A DNA stretch of 50,540 nt from Rikenella microfusus (GTDB lineage Bacteria; Bacteroidota; Bacteroidia; Bacteroidales; VadinHA17): NCBI GenBank assembly GCA_020722575.1, contig DYKN01000019.1, forward strand, positions 1 to 50,540, read 5' to 3'. Positions 35,650-43,694 of this stretch are shown here, in pieces. The notes under the pieces are model-generated. The model was given only the letters and a program-made list of their open reading frames with translations. It had not been told where the DNA came from and searched no databases. The position numbers and the translations under genes were made by a program. The stretch's first letter is position 1; every line of letters begins with the position of its first letter.

Positions 35650-36714
35650 TTGGGCACTTTCATAAAAAGAACTGAAGGAAGGCGAAATTTCATAATGAAG
35701 AGTTTTTTCAGCGGCATTTCCATTGCAATGATGCCGGGATACATTTTTTCAAAGGTGAGCATAACTAAAGAAAAGAAAAGGATTGGGATCATCGGACTCG
35801 ACACTTCACATAGCACAGCATTCACAAGAATGCTGAATAGTTCTGAACCCGATTCGCGTTACATGGGATATCGGGTTGTTGCAGCCTATCCGAAAGGGAG
35901 CAATGATATCAAATCCAGTGTTGATAGAATTCCCGGATACACCGAAGAGGTCAAAAAATACGGAGTTCAGATTGTCGATTCAATTGAGGAACTCATAAAG
36001 CTTGTTGATTTTGTATTACTTGAAACGAACGATGGCAGGCTCCACCTTGAACAGGCTATACCTGTTTTAAGGGCAGGGAAAAAGATTTTTATAGATAAAC
36101 CCATTGCCGCTTCACTTGCCGACGCAATTGCTATTTACAGGCTGGCGGAAAAAGAAAATGTTCCTGTTTTTTCTTCATCATCATTGAGATATATTTCCGG
36201 CATTGAAGAAATTGCTTCAGGCTCATTCGGAAATGTAAATGGAGCTTTTACATGGAGCCCTGCAACTCTCGAAAAAACACACCCTGACCTGTTCTGGTAC
36301 GGCATACACGGCGTAGAAATACTTTTTACAGTAATGGGTACAGGATGTGTGAGCGTCACACGTACATTCAATGAAGGAACTGATATTGTAACTGGAGTCT
36401 GGAATGATGGAAGAATTGGAACATTCAGGGGTATCAGAACCGGAAAATCTGATTATGGTGGCATCGTTTTTTGCGAAAAAAGTATAGTCAATCTTGGAAA
36501 ATACAGTGGATATGAACCTCTTCTACTTAAGATTGTGAAATTTTTCGAAACAGGAATTCCAACGGTAAAGCCTCAGGAAACAATTGAGATTTTTGCATTT
36601 ATGGCAGCTGCGGAGGAAAGTAAAAAAGATGGAGGAATACCGGTTAGTATTGATGAGGTGTTGTATGCCGCACAAAAGGAAGCCGATGGCATTGTATTGA
36701 AACACAAAAACTAA
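35650..36714 (+). CDS. Exported Gfo/Idh/MocA-family oxidoreductase, probable TTG start
   Basis: A 354-residue protein if started at the TTG at 35650. The first in-frame ATG (35695) would cut off a twin-arginine motif (GRRNFIMKSF at residues 10-19) that is normally present in this exported group, so TTG is preferred; an in-frame stop lies just upstream at 35641. KRIGIIGLDTSHSTAFTRM starts the Rossmann fold with a HST variation instead of the usual glycine loop. DKP (149-151) replaces the usual EKP, and HPDLFWYGIHGVEIL carries conserved histidines. It is followed 37 bp later by a second exported dehydrogenase. The weak start and its place just after a pseudogene raise the possibility of reduced expression. 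Confidence 0.78.
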   Translation: MGTFIKRTEGRRNFIMKSFFSGISIAMMPGYIFSKVSITKEKKRIGIIGLDTSHSTAFTRMLNSSEPDSRYMGYRVVAAYPKGSNDIKSSVDRIPGYTEEVKKYGVQIVDSIEELIKLVDFVLLETNDGRLHLEQAIPVLRAGKKIFIDKPIAASLADAIAIYRLAEKENVPVFSSSSLRYISGIEEIASGSFGNVNGAFTWSPATLEKTHPDLFWYGIHGVEILFTVMGTGCVSVTRTFNEGTDIVTGVWNDGRIGTFRGIRTGKSDYGGIVFCEKSIVNLGKYSGYEPLLLKIVKFFETGIPTVKPQETIEIFAFMAAAEESKKDGGIPVSIDEVLYAAQKEADGIVLKHKN

Positions 36715-36751
36715 CTAATAACATTCATGTCTAATCTAAAAATTTTTTAAA

Positions 36752-38113
36752 ATGACAAAAAGAAGGGAATTCATTAAGAAGAGTGTAATAGGTACTGCCG
36801 GTATTGCTATTGGTGGAATGGGATTCAGCCGCAGTTCCTATAACTCAATCATTGGTGCTAATGACCGCATCACGGTAGCTGTTATTGGTATCAGGGGACA
36901 GGGAGGTACTCATATAAATAACTTCCTCCGTTTGAAAGAGACCAAAAATGTACGTTTGAAAACTATCTGTGATGTTGATGAAGCTACCTGGCCACAGCGT
37001 ATTAAAACTATTCAGGAAGCTAACGGAACACCTCCGGTAACAGAATGGGATATGCGCAGGGTATTTGACGACAAGGAAATTGATGCTGTGTCATTTGCCA
37101 CGCCTAATTTCTGGCATGCACTGGGAACCATCTGGGCCTGTCAGGCAGGGAAACATGTATATGTGGAGAAACCGGCAACACATTGCGTATGGGAAGGTCG
37201 TAAAATGGTTGAAGCAGCCCGTAAGTACAATGTAAGGGTACAGGTTGGCTTTCAGAACCGCTCAATTCCTAACGTTATTCAGGCAATAAAATTCCTTCAC
37301 GACGGCGGCATTGGTGAAGTTTACATGGCCAAAGGACTCTGCTATAAACCACGCGATTCATTTGGAATAGCACCCGATAGCGAACCACCTGCCTTACTTC
37401 ATTACGACATGTGGCTTGGACCATGTCAGTGGCAGCCTTATAATGAGAAAAAGGTTCACTACAACTGGCACTGGCACTGGGCAACGGGCGGAGGCGACAC
37501 CGCAAACCAGGGCCCTCACCAGTTCGATATCGCACGCTGGGGACTGAATAAAAATGAACACCCTGTTTTTATTTACTCAACAGGAGGCCTTTTTGGCATC
37601 GACCCTAAAGAGTGTTCACAGGAAACTCCTAACACTCAGTCTTCACTGTTTAAATACAAAGATGGAAAAGTTCTCGAGTTCGAAACAAGAGGACGATATA
37701 CAAATGCTGAAGGTACACTTGAAGTAAGAATAGGTAATATTTTCTATGGTACTGAAGGATACCTCGAAATAAACGGCAGCCAGTGGAGAGCATTCCGCCA
37801 TCGTGAGGAAAAACCATTCGCAGGATCAGGTATGGGCGAAAAAGTAACTGATGTTATGGCACCTCCGGGAGGCGGAAACCATTACGGCAACTTCATTGAT
37901 GCAATAAGAGAAGAGAAAAATGAAGCACTTAATTGTTATATCTCCGAAGGATATATGTCATCAGTGCTTCCAGCTCTAGCAAATATTTCTTACCGCCTTG
38001 GCCGCCATCTTATTTTCGACGGTGAAAAAGAAAAATTTGTCAACGATAAGGAAGCCGATAAAATGCTTACAAGAGTTTACCGCAAACCCTACGTTGTACC
38101 TGCCGTTGTCTAA
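36752..38113 (+). CDS. Tat-exported Gfo/Idh/MocA-family oxidoreductase
   Basis: A 453-residue protein with a clear twin-arginine signal (TKRREFIKKS, then IGTAGIAIGG). The nucleotide loop is AVIGIRGQGGTH (about 43-54) and EKP is at 139-141. WHWHWATGGGDTANQGPHQF then DIARWGL forms the His-rich substrate side, and the protein ends in RVYRKPYVVP, the C-terminal extension typical of exported bacterial members. It resembles the 11773 protein in layout (same end motif) and the two are probably paralogues. It is cotranscribed with the preceding dehydrogenase and ends before a hairpin terminator. Substrate unknown; oxidation of a glycoside is expected. Confidence 0.89.
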   Translation: MTKRREFIKKSVIGTAGIAIGGMGFSRSSYNSIIGANDRITVAVIGIRGQGGTHINNFLRLKETKNVRLKTICDVDEATWPQRIKTIQEANGTPPVTEWDMRRVFDDKEIDAVSFATPNFWHALGTIWACQAGKHVYVEKPATHCVWEGRKMVEAARKYNVRVQVGFQNRSIPNVIQAIKFLHDGGIGEVYMAKGLCYKPRDSFGIAPDSEPPALLHYDMWLGPCQWQPYNEKKVHYNWHWHWATGGGDTANQGPHQFDIARWGLNKNEHPVFIYSTGGLFGIDPKECSQETPNTQSSLFKYKDGKVLEFETRGRYTNAEGTLEVRIGNIFYGTEGYLEINGSQWRAFRHREEKPFAGSGMGEKVTDVMAPPGGGNHYGNFIDAIREEKNEALNCYISEGYMSSVLPALANISYRLGRHLIFDGEKEKFVNDKEADKMLTRVYRKPYVVPAVV

Positions 38114-38145
38114 TAAGAGTGGTATGCTCATATTAAAAAAAAATC

Positions 38146-38184
38146 TGACGCATCAGGGATTAATACATCCCCGGTGCGTCATTT
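38146..38184 (+). terminator. Probable rho-independent terminator
   Basis: TGACGCA (38146-38152) pairs with TGCGTCA (38175-38181), with partial inner pairing (AGGGAT with ATCCCC), flanked by an A-run upstream and a short T-stretch downstream. It separates the dehydrogenase pair from the DUF6807 gene. The T-tract is short, so it may be leaky. Confidence 0.65.
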
Positions 38185-38207
38185 AATATTATTAAAAAAG
38201 TCCGGCT

Positions 38208-39254
38208 ATGAAAAATTATCAGCTTACTCTGGCAATTACCCTGCTTGTTTGCATCAATAGCAATGGACAAAATATTAAACCTTCCGGAATTGATTTTTCC
38301 CTGAAGGAAAATGAAAGAAAAATTGATGTTTATGCAGCAGGAAAACTTCTAACCTCTTATTGCTGGCCGGAAAATGTATATAAACCTATACTTTACCCGG
38401 TATATACTGCATCCGGGGTAGAGATAACAAGAGGTTTCCCTTTGCGACCCAGAAAAGGGGAAAGAGCTGACCATATCCATCAGGTTGGTATGTGGCTCAA
38501 TTATGGCAAGGTAAACGGCTATGATTTCTGGGGAAACGGATCAAGGGGCTTTAAAGACCCTGCGGGGGGAGAGATTAAACATACCGGGATTGTCAAAGTT
38601 CAGGGAGGTAATGACGAAGGGACACTTGTTGTGACTGAATCCTGGCTTTCCCCTTCAGGCTATGAGCTTCTTTCCGAAAAAACTGAATATCATTTTTTTA
38701 TCCAGGGTCCTCTCAGAATTATTGATCGTGTAACTACCCTTACTGCAAACGACTCAACTGTTGTTTTCAGCGATACCAAGGAAGGTATGTTCGGTATCAG
38801 GGTAGCACGCCAGCTTGAATTGCCTTTGAACGAGATGATAACCGTAATTGATGCCTCAGGTAAACCTTCTGGAAATAAAATAAAAGCCTCGGAAGGTGCT
38901 ACCGGTAACTACAGAAGCAGCAGAGGTATTGAAGGCGAAAAGGTATGGGGTACCAGGGCTGAATGGATGCATCTATACGGAATTATCGGTGAGGAAAAAG
39001 TTTCAGTTGCCGTATGCGATCACCCACTTAATCCGGGATATCCTACATACTGGCATGCAAGAGGGTACGGCCTCTTTGCTGCAAACCCCCTCGGATGGAA
39101 TGACTTCACTGGTGGAAAGGAACAATTCAACTTTTCATTGAAACCCCACCAATCGGTAACTTTCAGATACAGAGTTATAATCGGTTCGGGAAATCATCTC
39201 AGCGATACTGAAATAAATCTCTTTGCCAGAAAATTTGGAGAAAAATATTTATAG
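38208..39254 (+). CDS. Secreted DUF6807 (PmoA-like) family protein
   Basis: A 348-residue protein with a signal peptide (residues 1-21, ending SNGQ). Family signatures are KPILYPVYTASGVEITRGFP, the RADHIHQVGMWLNYG block and a VNGYDFWGN segment, then KEGMFGIRVARQLE, WMHLYGII and NPGYPTYWHARGYGLFAANPLG. DUF6807 proteins are annotated PmoA because of a distant resemblance, but no methane oxidation is implied. In Bacteroidota they travel with Gfo/Idh/MocA and isomerase genes, as here, and are likely carbohydrate-related. The conserved His-rich motif (HIHQ) could bind metal or sugar. Function is unassigned. Confidence 0.82.
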   Translation: MKNYQLTLAITLLVCINSNGQNIKPSGIDFSLKENERKIDVYAAGKLLTSYCWPENVYKPILYPVYTASGVEITRGFPLRPRKGERADHIHQVGMWLNYGKVNGYDFWGNGSRGFKDPAGGEIKHTGIVKVQGGNDEGTLVVTESWLSPSGYELLSEKTEYHFFIQGPLRIIDRVTTLTANDSTVVFSDTKEGMFGIRVARQLELPLNEMITVIDASGKPSGNKIKASEGATGNYRSSRGIEGEKVWGTRAEWMHLYGIIGEEKVSVAVCDHPLNPGYPTYWHARGYGLFAANPLGWNDFTGGKEQFNFSLKPHQSVTFRYRVIIGSGNHLSDTEINLFARKFGEKYL

Positions 39255-39286
39255 ACTTTAAATGACATATATAAAGACAGTGCGTA

Positions 39287-39363
39287 TTTACCACGGTTTG
39301 TACTGATTTGCACTGAAAATCCAATTTAAAATCAGTGTTAATCCGTGCTCCCCGTGGTGAAAA
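39287..39363. repeat. Imperfect palindromic element with 30-bp arms
   Basis: The left arm (TTTACCACGG at 39287-39296, running to CACTGA at 39316) mirrors the right arm (TCAGTGTTAATCCGTG then CCGTGGTGAAA). CCACGG and CCGTGG, and CACTGA and TCAGTG, pair exactly, with partial pairing between. It would form a long hairpin in RNA or DNA. The ACCACGG/CCGTGGT words recall short dispersed intergenic repeats of many Bacteroidota genomes, but copy number cannot be tested here. Confidence 0.65.
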
Positions 39364-39466
39364 ATCTTTGATAGAGATTATTGAAACATTTTAATTGTTC
39401 ATATTTTCAAAACAGGAACATAGATCTTTTAACATTTAATTTTAACCGGTTAAATAAAAGCGGATT

Positions 39467-40369
39467 ATGAAAAAAAATCTTACAAGACGGGAATTTTTGC
39501 AAACGAGCCTTGGTGCAGGAACTGCTATTGCACTTATGTGGAGGATTCCGGAACTTACACCTTTTCCTGCCAGGGGTATGAAGTTTGGCTTTGTAACCTA
39601 TCAGTGGGGCCGCGACTGGGATCTTACAACTCTTATTGCCAATCTGGAGAAAACAGGTTATTACGGTGTAGAACTCAGAACAGGACATGCCCATAAGGTT
39701 GAGACAAACCTGACAGCAGCCCAGCGTGCTGAAGTGAAAAAACGCTTTGATGACAGCCCTGTTAAATGTCTTGGTTATGGATCAAATTTCGAATATCACA
39801 GCCCTGATCCTGCTCAACTTAGGAAAAATATAGAGCAGACAAAAGAATATATCATTCTCTGTCATGATATTGGTGCAACCGGAATCAAAGTCAAACCCAA
39901 TTATCTTCCGCCTGAGGTGCCAAAGGAAAAAACAATCGCTCAGATAGCCGCTTCACTTAACGAATGCGGAAAATTTGCCCGGGATTATGGTCAACTGGTA
40001 AGAGTTGAAGTTCATGGTACTTATACCCAGGAAATCCCAAATATTAGAGCGATCTTCGAACAGGTCACCGAAAAAAACGTAGTAATGTGCTGGAATTCTA
40101 ACGATCAGGACCTCCTGCCACCCGGTCTCGAGGCAAACTTTAATTCGGTTAAAAAATGGTTTGGTGATACTGTTCATGTAAGAGAACTTAATGTTGGAAA
40201 TTACCCTTATCAGCAACTATTTGACCTTTTTACGGAAATTGATTATGATGGCTGGATCCTGCTTGAAGCCCGCACAGAACCTGCTGACAGAATTGAGGCT
40301 ATGAAAGAACAGTTGACAATTTTTAATCAGATGATTGAAAATTCAAGAAAAAGAAAAAATAATAAATAA
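39467..40369 (+). CDS. Tat-exported sugar isomerase/epimerase-like TIM-barrel protein
   Basis: A 300-residue protein with a clear twin-arginine signal (LTRREFLQTS). The mature region starts KFGFVTYQWGRDWD and follows the AP-endonuclease-2 barrel: TGYYGVELRTGHAHKVE, SPVKCLGYGSNFEYHSPD, GATGIKVKPNY, VRVEVHGTYTQ, VVMCWNSNDQD, VHVRELNVG and WILLEARTE. In the usual metal site, the segment equivalent to FDPSH reads CWNSND here and HMKD reads HVREL, so ligands differ from the cytoplasmic homologue at 20064. It may therefore use an altered metal site or be a lyase/hydratase variant. It is in line with the DUF6807 gene across a palindromic element. Confidence 0.83.
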   Translation: MKKNLTRREFLQTSLGAGTAIALMWRIPELTPFPARGMKFGFVTYQWGRDWDLTTLIANLEKTGYYGVELRTGHAHKVETNLTAAQRAEVKKRFDDSPVKCLGYGSNFEYHSPDPAQLRKNIEQTKEYIILCHDIGATGIKVKPNYLPPEVPKEKTIAQIAASLNECGKFARDYGQLVRVEVHGTYTQEIPNIRAIFEQVTEKNVVMCWNSNDQDLLPPGLEANFNSVKKWFGDTVHVRELNVGNYPYQQLFDLFTEIDYDGWILLEARTEPADRIEAMKEQLTIFNQMIENSRKRKNNK

Positions 40370-40387
40370 TAATTTATTCGGAAATTT

Positions 40388-43300
40388 TCACCAGCCTAAT
40401 GTAAAGTTAATTCCAAAACTACCATTTGAGAAGGAGTAACCGCTTCTCAGAGGAACAGCATAAAAAGGTTCAATTACAAGATATCCGAAAAGGTTGATTC
40501 TGAGGGATAATCCGTAACTGAACACAGGTACCCTTTCATCAGGTGCAGGATTTGTCCAATCATTGCCGATCTTTGTACCTTTACTGAGTGCCAGTCCGCC
40601 ATCAGCAAAAAGGTTGAAGTCTATAAAGAATAGATTCGATTTAATAAGCGAAGCTTTTTTGGGTCCTGTTAATGGTATCCTGAATTCGGCATTGCCAATA
40701 AAAATCCTGCTTCCAAAGAAATTATCCAGGTTAACGCCTTCGCCTGCCAGATAACTCTCACTCCAGTATTTATCATTTCTCTGATAACCTCTTATCAACC
40801 AGGGGTAACCAATATAAAGTGGTGTTATAAGATCACTTTCTGCATCATTTCCCCAGCGCCCGATATTATATGACCGAAATGCAAGAGTAAAAGGTCTCAA
40901 ATAAAAATATTTACGATAGTCGGCAAGAATTGTGAAAAAGTTAATTTTTCCAAAATACTTACCTGCCTCGAACCTGTATCTTGTACCTCTTACCGGACTT
41001 GTAACACCCATTATACTATTGTCACATACATATGCAGCATTAAAGTATTGAAGCCCGAATCCTGAAGGTGCTTCAAGTTTCTTTCTGTCCATACCTATTG
41101 GAATGCCCAAAAAATCATAATATGTTTTGTACTGGTCATACCTGTAGTAATATGTTGAAATCATTCCTGAGAACTCAAGCCTTCGCGACTGAGAAAAAGG
41201 ATAATATGCGAAAGCAGTTAAGTTGTCTTCAAACATCCTAAGATAATTAAGATCTATGGAATTTACCAAACGTGGTTCTCCTTTTATAATCAAAGTATCA
41301 AATCCTTGTGACATGAACCCATAATAATTCGGAATATGAGAAAGAGACAATCCCCATTTCAGTTTAGTCTTTTGATTCAGATAAGAGACCATTCCGGCGA
41401 AATCATATATTTCACCATTCAGTGAAAGCGAGGTAAAAATCTGATTATCACCTGCCATATCTCCAAAAATTGCACTGATACTACCTTCCATGCCGGTTCC
41501 GATAGGAGCTCCTGTTGAAACACCTATCGAACCGTTGGTTATATAATCGAGCTTGAATTTTGGACGATATGGAACAGTTTCAAAATAATCAGGTTTAATA
41601 TCATCAGAATAATTGTATTCTGAGTAAAGTGAGCTGTCGACTATGTTAAGACCTGCATGAAACATTGGCGGCAATGTACCTGCAGCAAAATCAATTTCGG
41701 TTTTCTCGGTTGGTATATATTCGAACTCATCGGGTCGTGCTATATAAACTGAATAACTTCTTTCAGAATAATAAGAGTAAACAATTTCTCCCGTATGCGA
41801 GGCAACTGACATTGCCGGAGCATTAAAGGTAATGCCGGTTATGCCTCTCATATAATCGGTCATCTGATAAATGGTGTCTTTTTCAAAATTATATACATAT
41901 AGATTTCTGAAACCATCTCTGTCCGACAGAAAATAAAGCTTTTTGCCGTCTGGCGAAAACAAAGGATTCATGTTTGCTGCCCCTGTAAAAAGTTCAAGAA
42001 GCCTATTTTCTTCTGGATTTTCGATGTTAATAATACCGATATTGTAAGAAGTCTGATGAAACCGTGAAGTCTGACCGGGATGAAGCCTGTCGGTTACATA
42101 CGCAATATATTTTCCGTCAGGTGACCATGATGGTTGAAGATTACCATAAACATCCACGGTTACTTGCTTTACTCGCTCTGTTTTTACTTCGTAAAGGTAT
42201 ATGTCGGAAACACCGTTCTTCATTCCTGTTAATGCAATATATTTTCCATCGGGCGACCATGAAGGATTAGTTATAGCCGGTAGCCCGGGAAGTTCCACTT
42301 TCTTCATTACCTTCATCCGGTCAATATTGAAAATTATCAATTTGTTTTTACCTTCCGAAAAGACCACAAAAGCAAAATCCTTACTATCTGGCGACCATGT
42401 GCCGGGTGATTCCAGATAATTGAGAGCATCAATTTCATTTCGGTTTATCCGGTTCGATAACTTTCTTATTATTCGTCCTGTTTTTGCATCGGCAAGAAAA
42501 AGGTCAAGATCATAAACATCTCTTTCTGAGAGAAATACAATGTATTTGCCGTCAGGACTTACTGATGGGGAAAGATTCATAGAGCCAGCATTTTTGCTGA
42601 AAAGAATCTTCTGCCCGGTAATTTTGTCAGTTGTATCTGTCAATACCTCTTTATAACCATTTTTGAGAGCCATCTTCCATAAGCCTAATAATGTCCTGTC
42701 GTCAAATCCGAGTATGTTCTGTAGGGCTTTTTCATATCCATTCCTGGCTGTTTCAACAAAAATCTTAACAATTGATGAGTCACCCCATGTTTTCCCGATA
42801 AAAGCCATCAATGCATGACCGTAACGATACGGAAAATATTTGTTGCTTCTCGTCAGATCCTTCAGCGAAGGTATATCATCCGATAATACGGCATCCCTCA
42901 TCCACATTGCGGTATGCGGATCAACACTCCCGAGGGAGAAATACTCAGCCATTCCCTCTACCATCCATAACGGTATATTGTTTACATCCGAAAGTTCCAG
43001 AGAATCACGTGAAGTCAAAATGTTATACTGAAATGCGTGCACCAGCTCATGACCAATAATATGGTCTGTCTGGGGAAAAGACCACGTAAGAGGCATTACA
43101 ACTCTTCGCTTCAATGCTTCAGTAACACCACCCGTACTCTCACCAATCATCGACGAAACAGTAAGAGTCTGCTGGAATTCAGCATGATTTTCGTATATAA
43201 ATAGTGGATTCCTGCTATCAAGAGTGTCAAGAAAAATAGCCTGATGATGCCTGTTCCAGGCTTCACTCCGTCCGGCAATCATATTAAGTACCGAATCGTT

Positions 43301-43483
43301 GTCAAGATAATGGTAAATTTCAAAAGCCGGTGTTTGATAAACTTTATAATCAAATACTTTATAAGAGGGCTTGTTCTGCCCGAAATACTGTGCATTTGTG
43401 TAACCGGTTCCGCACAGAGTTATTAAAAAGAAAAGTATAATCTTCCCGAAAAATATGTCAACTTTAACTTTCTTTTTTTTCAT
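40388..43483 (-). CDS. Gluzincin-type metalloprotease / TolB-like propeller / outer-membrane barrel protein
   Basis: A 1031-residue protein starting at the ATG at 43483, which has a very strong Shine-Dalgarno (AGGAGGT) six bases before it; the upstream in-frame ATG at 43558 has none. A signal peptide ends near NAQ (31). Residues about 70-230 form a peptidase-MA-like domain with HELVH (His145-Glu146...His149) and a third ligand Glu176 in WMVEGMAEYF. Residues about 310-580 contain four or five PD40/TolB-type propeller blades (SPDGKYIVFLSERD, SPDGKYIALTG, SPDGKYIAYVTDR, SPDGKKLYFLSDRD). The rest, ending GSFGINFTLGW, is a BamA/surface-antigen-like beta-barrel. It is convergent with the exported isomerase gene. 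Role unknown; surface proteolysis or envelope assembly are candidates. Confidence 0.85.
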   Translation of the reverse strand: MKKKKVKVDIFFGKIILFFLITLCGTGYTNAQYFGQNKPSYKVFDYKVYQTPAFEIYHYLDNDSVLNMIAGRSEAWNRHHQAIFLDTLDSRNPLFIYENHAEFQQTLTVSSMIGESTGGVTEALKRRVVMPLTWSFPQTDHIIGHELVHAFQYNILTSRDSLELSDVNNIPLWMVEGMAEYFSLGSVDPHTAMWMRDAVLSDDIPSLKDLTRSNKYFPYRYGHALMAFIGKTWGDSSIVKIFVETARNGYEKALQNILGFDDRTLLGLWKMALKNGYKEVLTDTTDKITGQKILFSKNAGSMNLSPSVSPDGKYIVFLSERDVYDLDLFLADAKTGRIIRKLSNRINRNEIDALNYLESPGTWSPDSKDFAFVVFSEGKNKLIIFNIDRMKVMKKVELPGLPAITNPSWSPDGKYIALTGMKNGVSDIYLYEVKTERVKQVTVDVYGNLQPSWSPDGKYIAYVTDRLHPGQTSRFHQTSYNIGIINIENPEENRLLELFTGAANMNPLFSPDGKKLYFLSDRDGFRNLYVYNFEKDTIYQMTDYMRGITGITFNAPAMSVASHTGEIVYSYYSERSYSVYIARPDEFEYIPTEKTEIDFAAGTLPPMFHAGLNIVDSSLYSEYNYSDDIKPDYFETVPYRPKFKLDYITNGSIGVSTGAPIGTGMEGSISAIFGDMAGDNQIFTSLSLNGEIYDFAGMVSYLNQKTKLKWGLSLSHIPNYYGFMSQGFDTLIIKGEPRLVNSIDLNYLRMFEDNLTAFAYYPFSQSRRLEFSGMISTYYYRYDQYKTYYDFLGIPIGMDRKKLEAPSGFGLQYFNAAYVCDNSIMGVTSPVRGTRYRFEAGKYFGKINFFTILADYRKYFYLRPFTLAFRSYNIGRWGNDAESDLITPLYIGYPWLIRGYQRNDKYWSESYLAGEGVNLDNFFGSRIFIGNAEFRIPLTGPKKASLIKSNLFFIDFNLFADGGLALSKGTKIGNDWTNPAPDERVPVFSYGLSLRINLFGYLVIEPFYAVPLRSGYSFSNGSFGINFTLGW

Positions 43484-43694
43484 ACCGACCTCCTTTTTTA
43501 ATTTGGTACGGAATGAAATGTGGTATTTCTTCAAGTCTGCTATCTCAGATTGCACCAAAAAATTATCAAAATAAATGCCAGAAAGAGAATCAAACAGAGC
43601 ATTTTGAAACTCTGGATGAAAATATTTAGAAGTTGGCTAATGAAATTTTTTATATATTGACATTTACAAATTTTTTTGAAGAATTATCAGAAAT

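Noticed and set aside
38208..39254. Methane monooxygenase subunit
   Set aside because: The PmoA name of this family is a label only; the protein is soluble and secreted and lies in a sugar locus.
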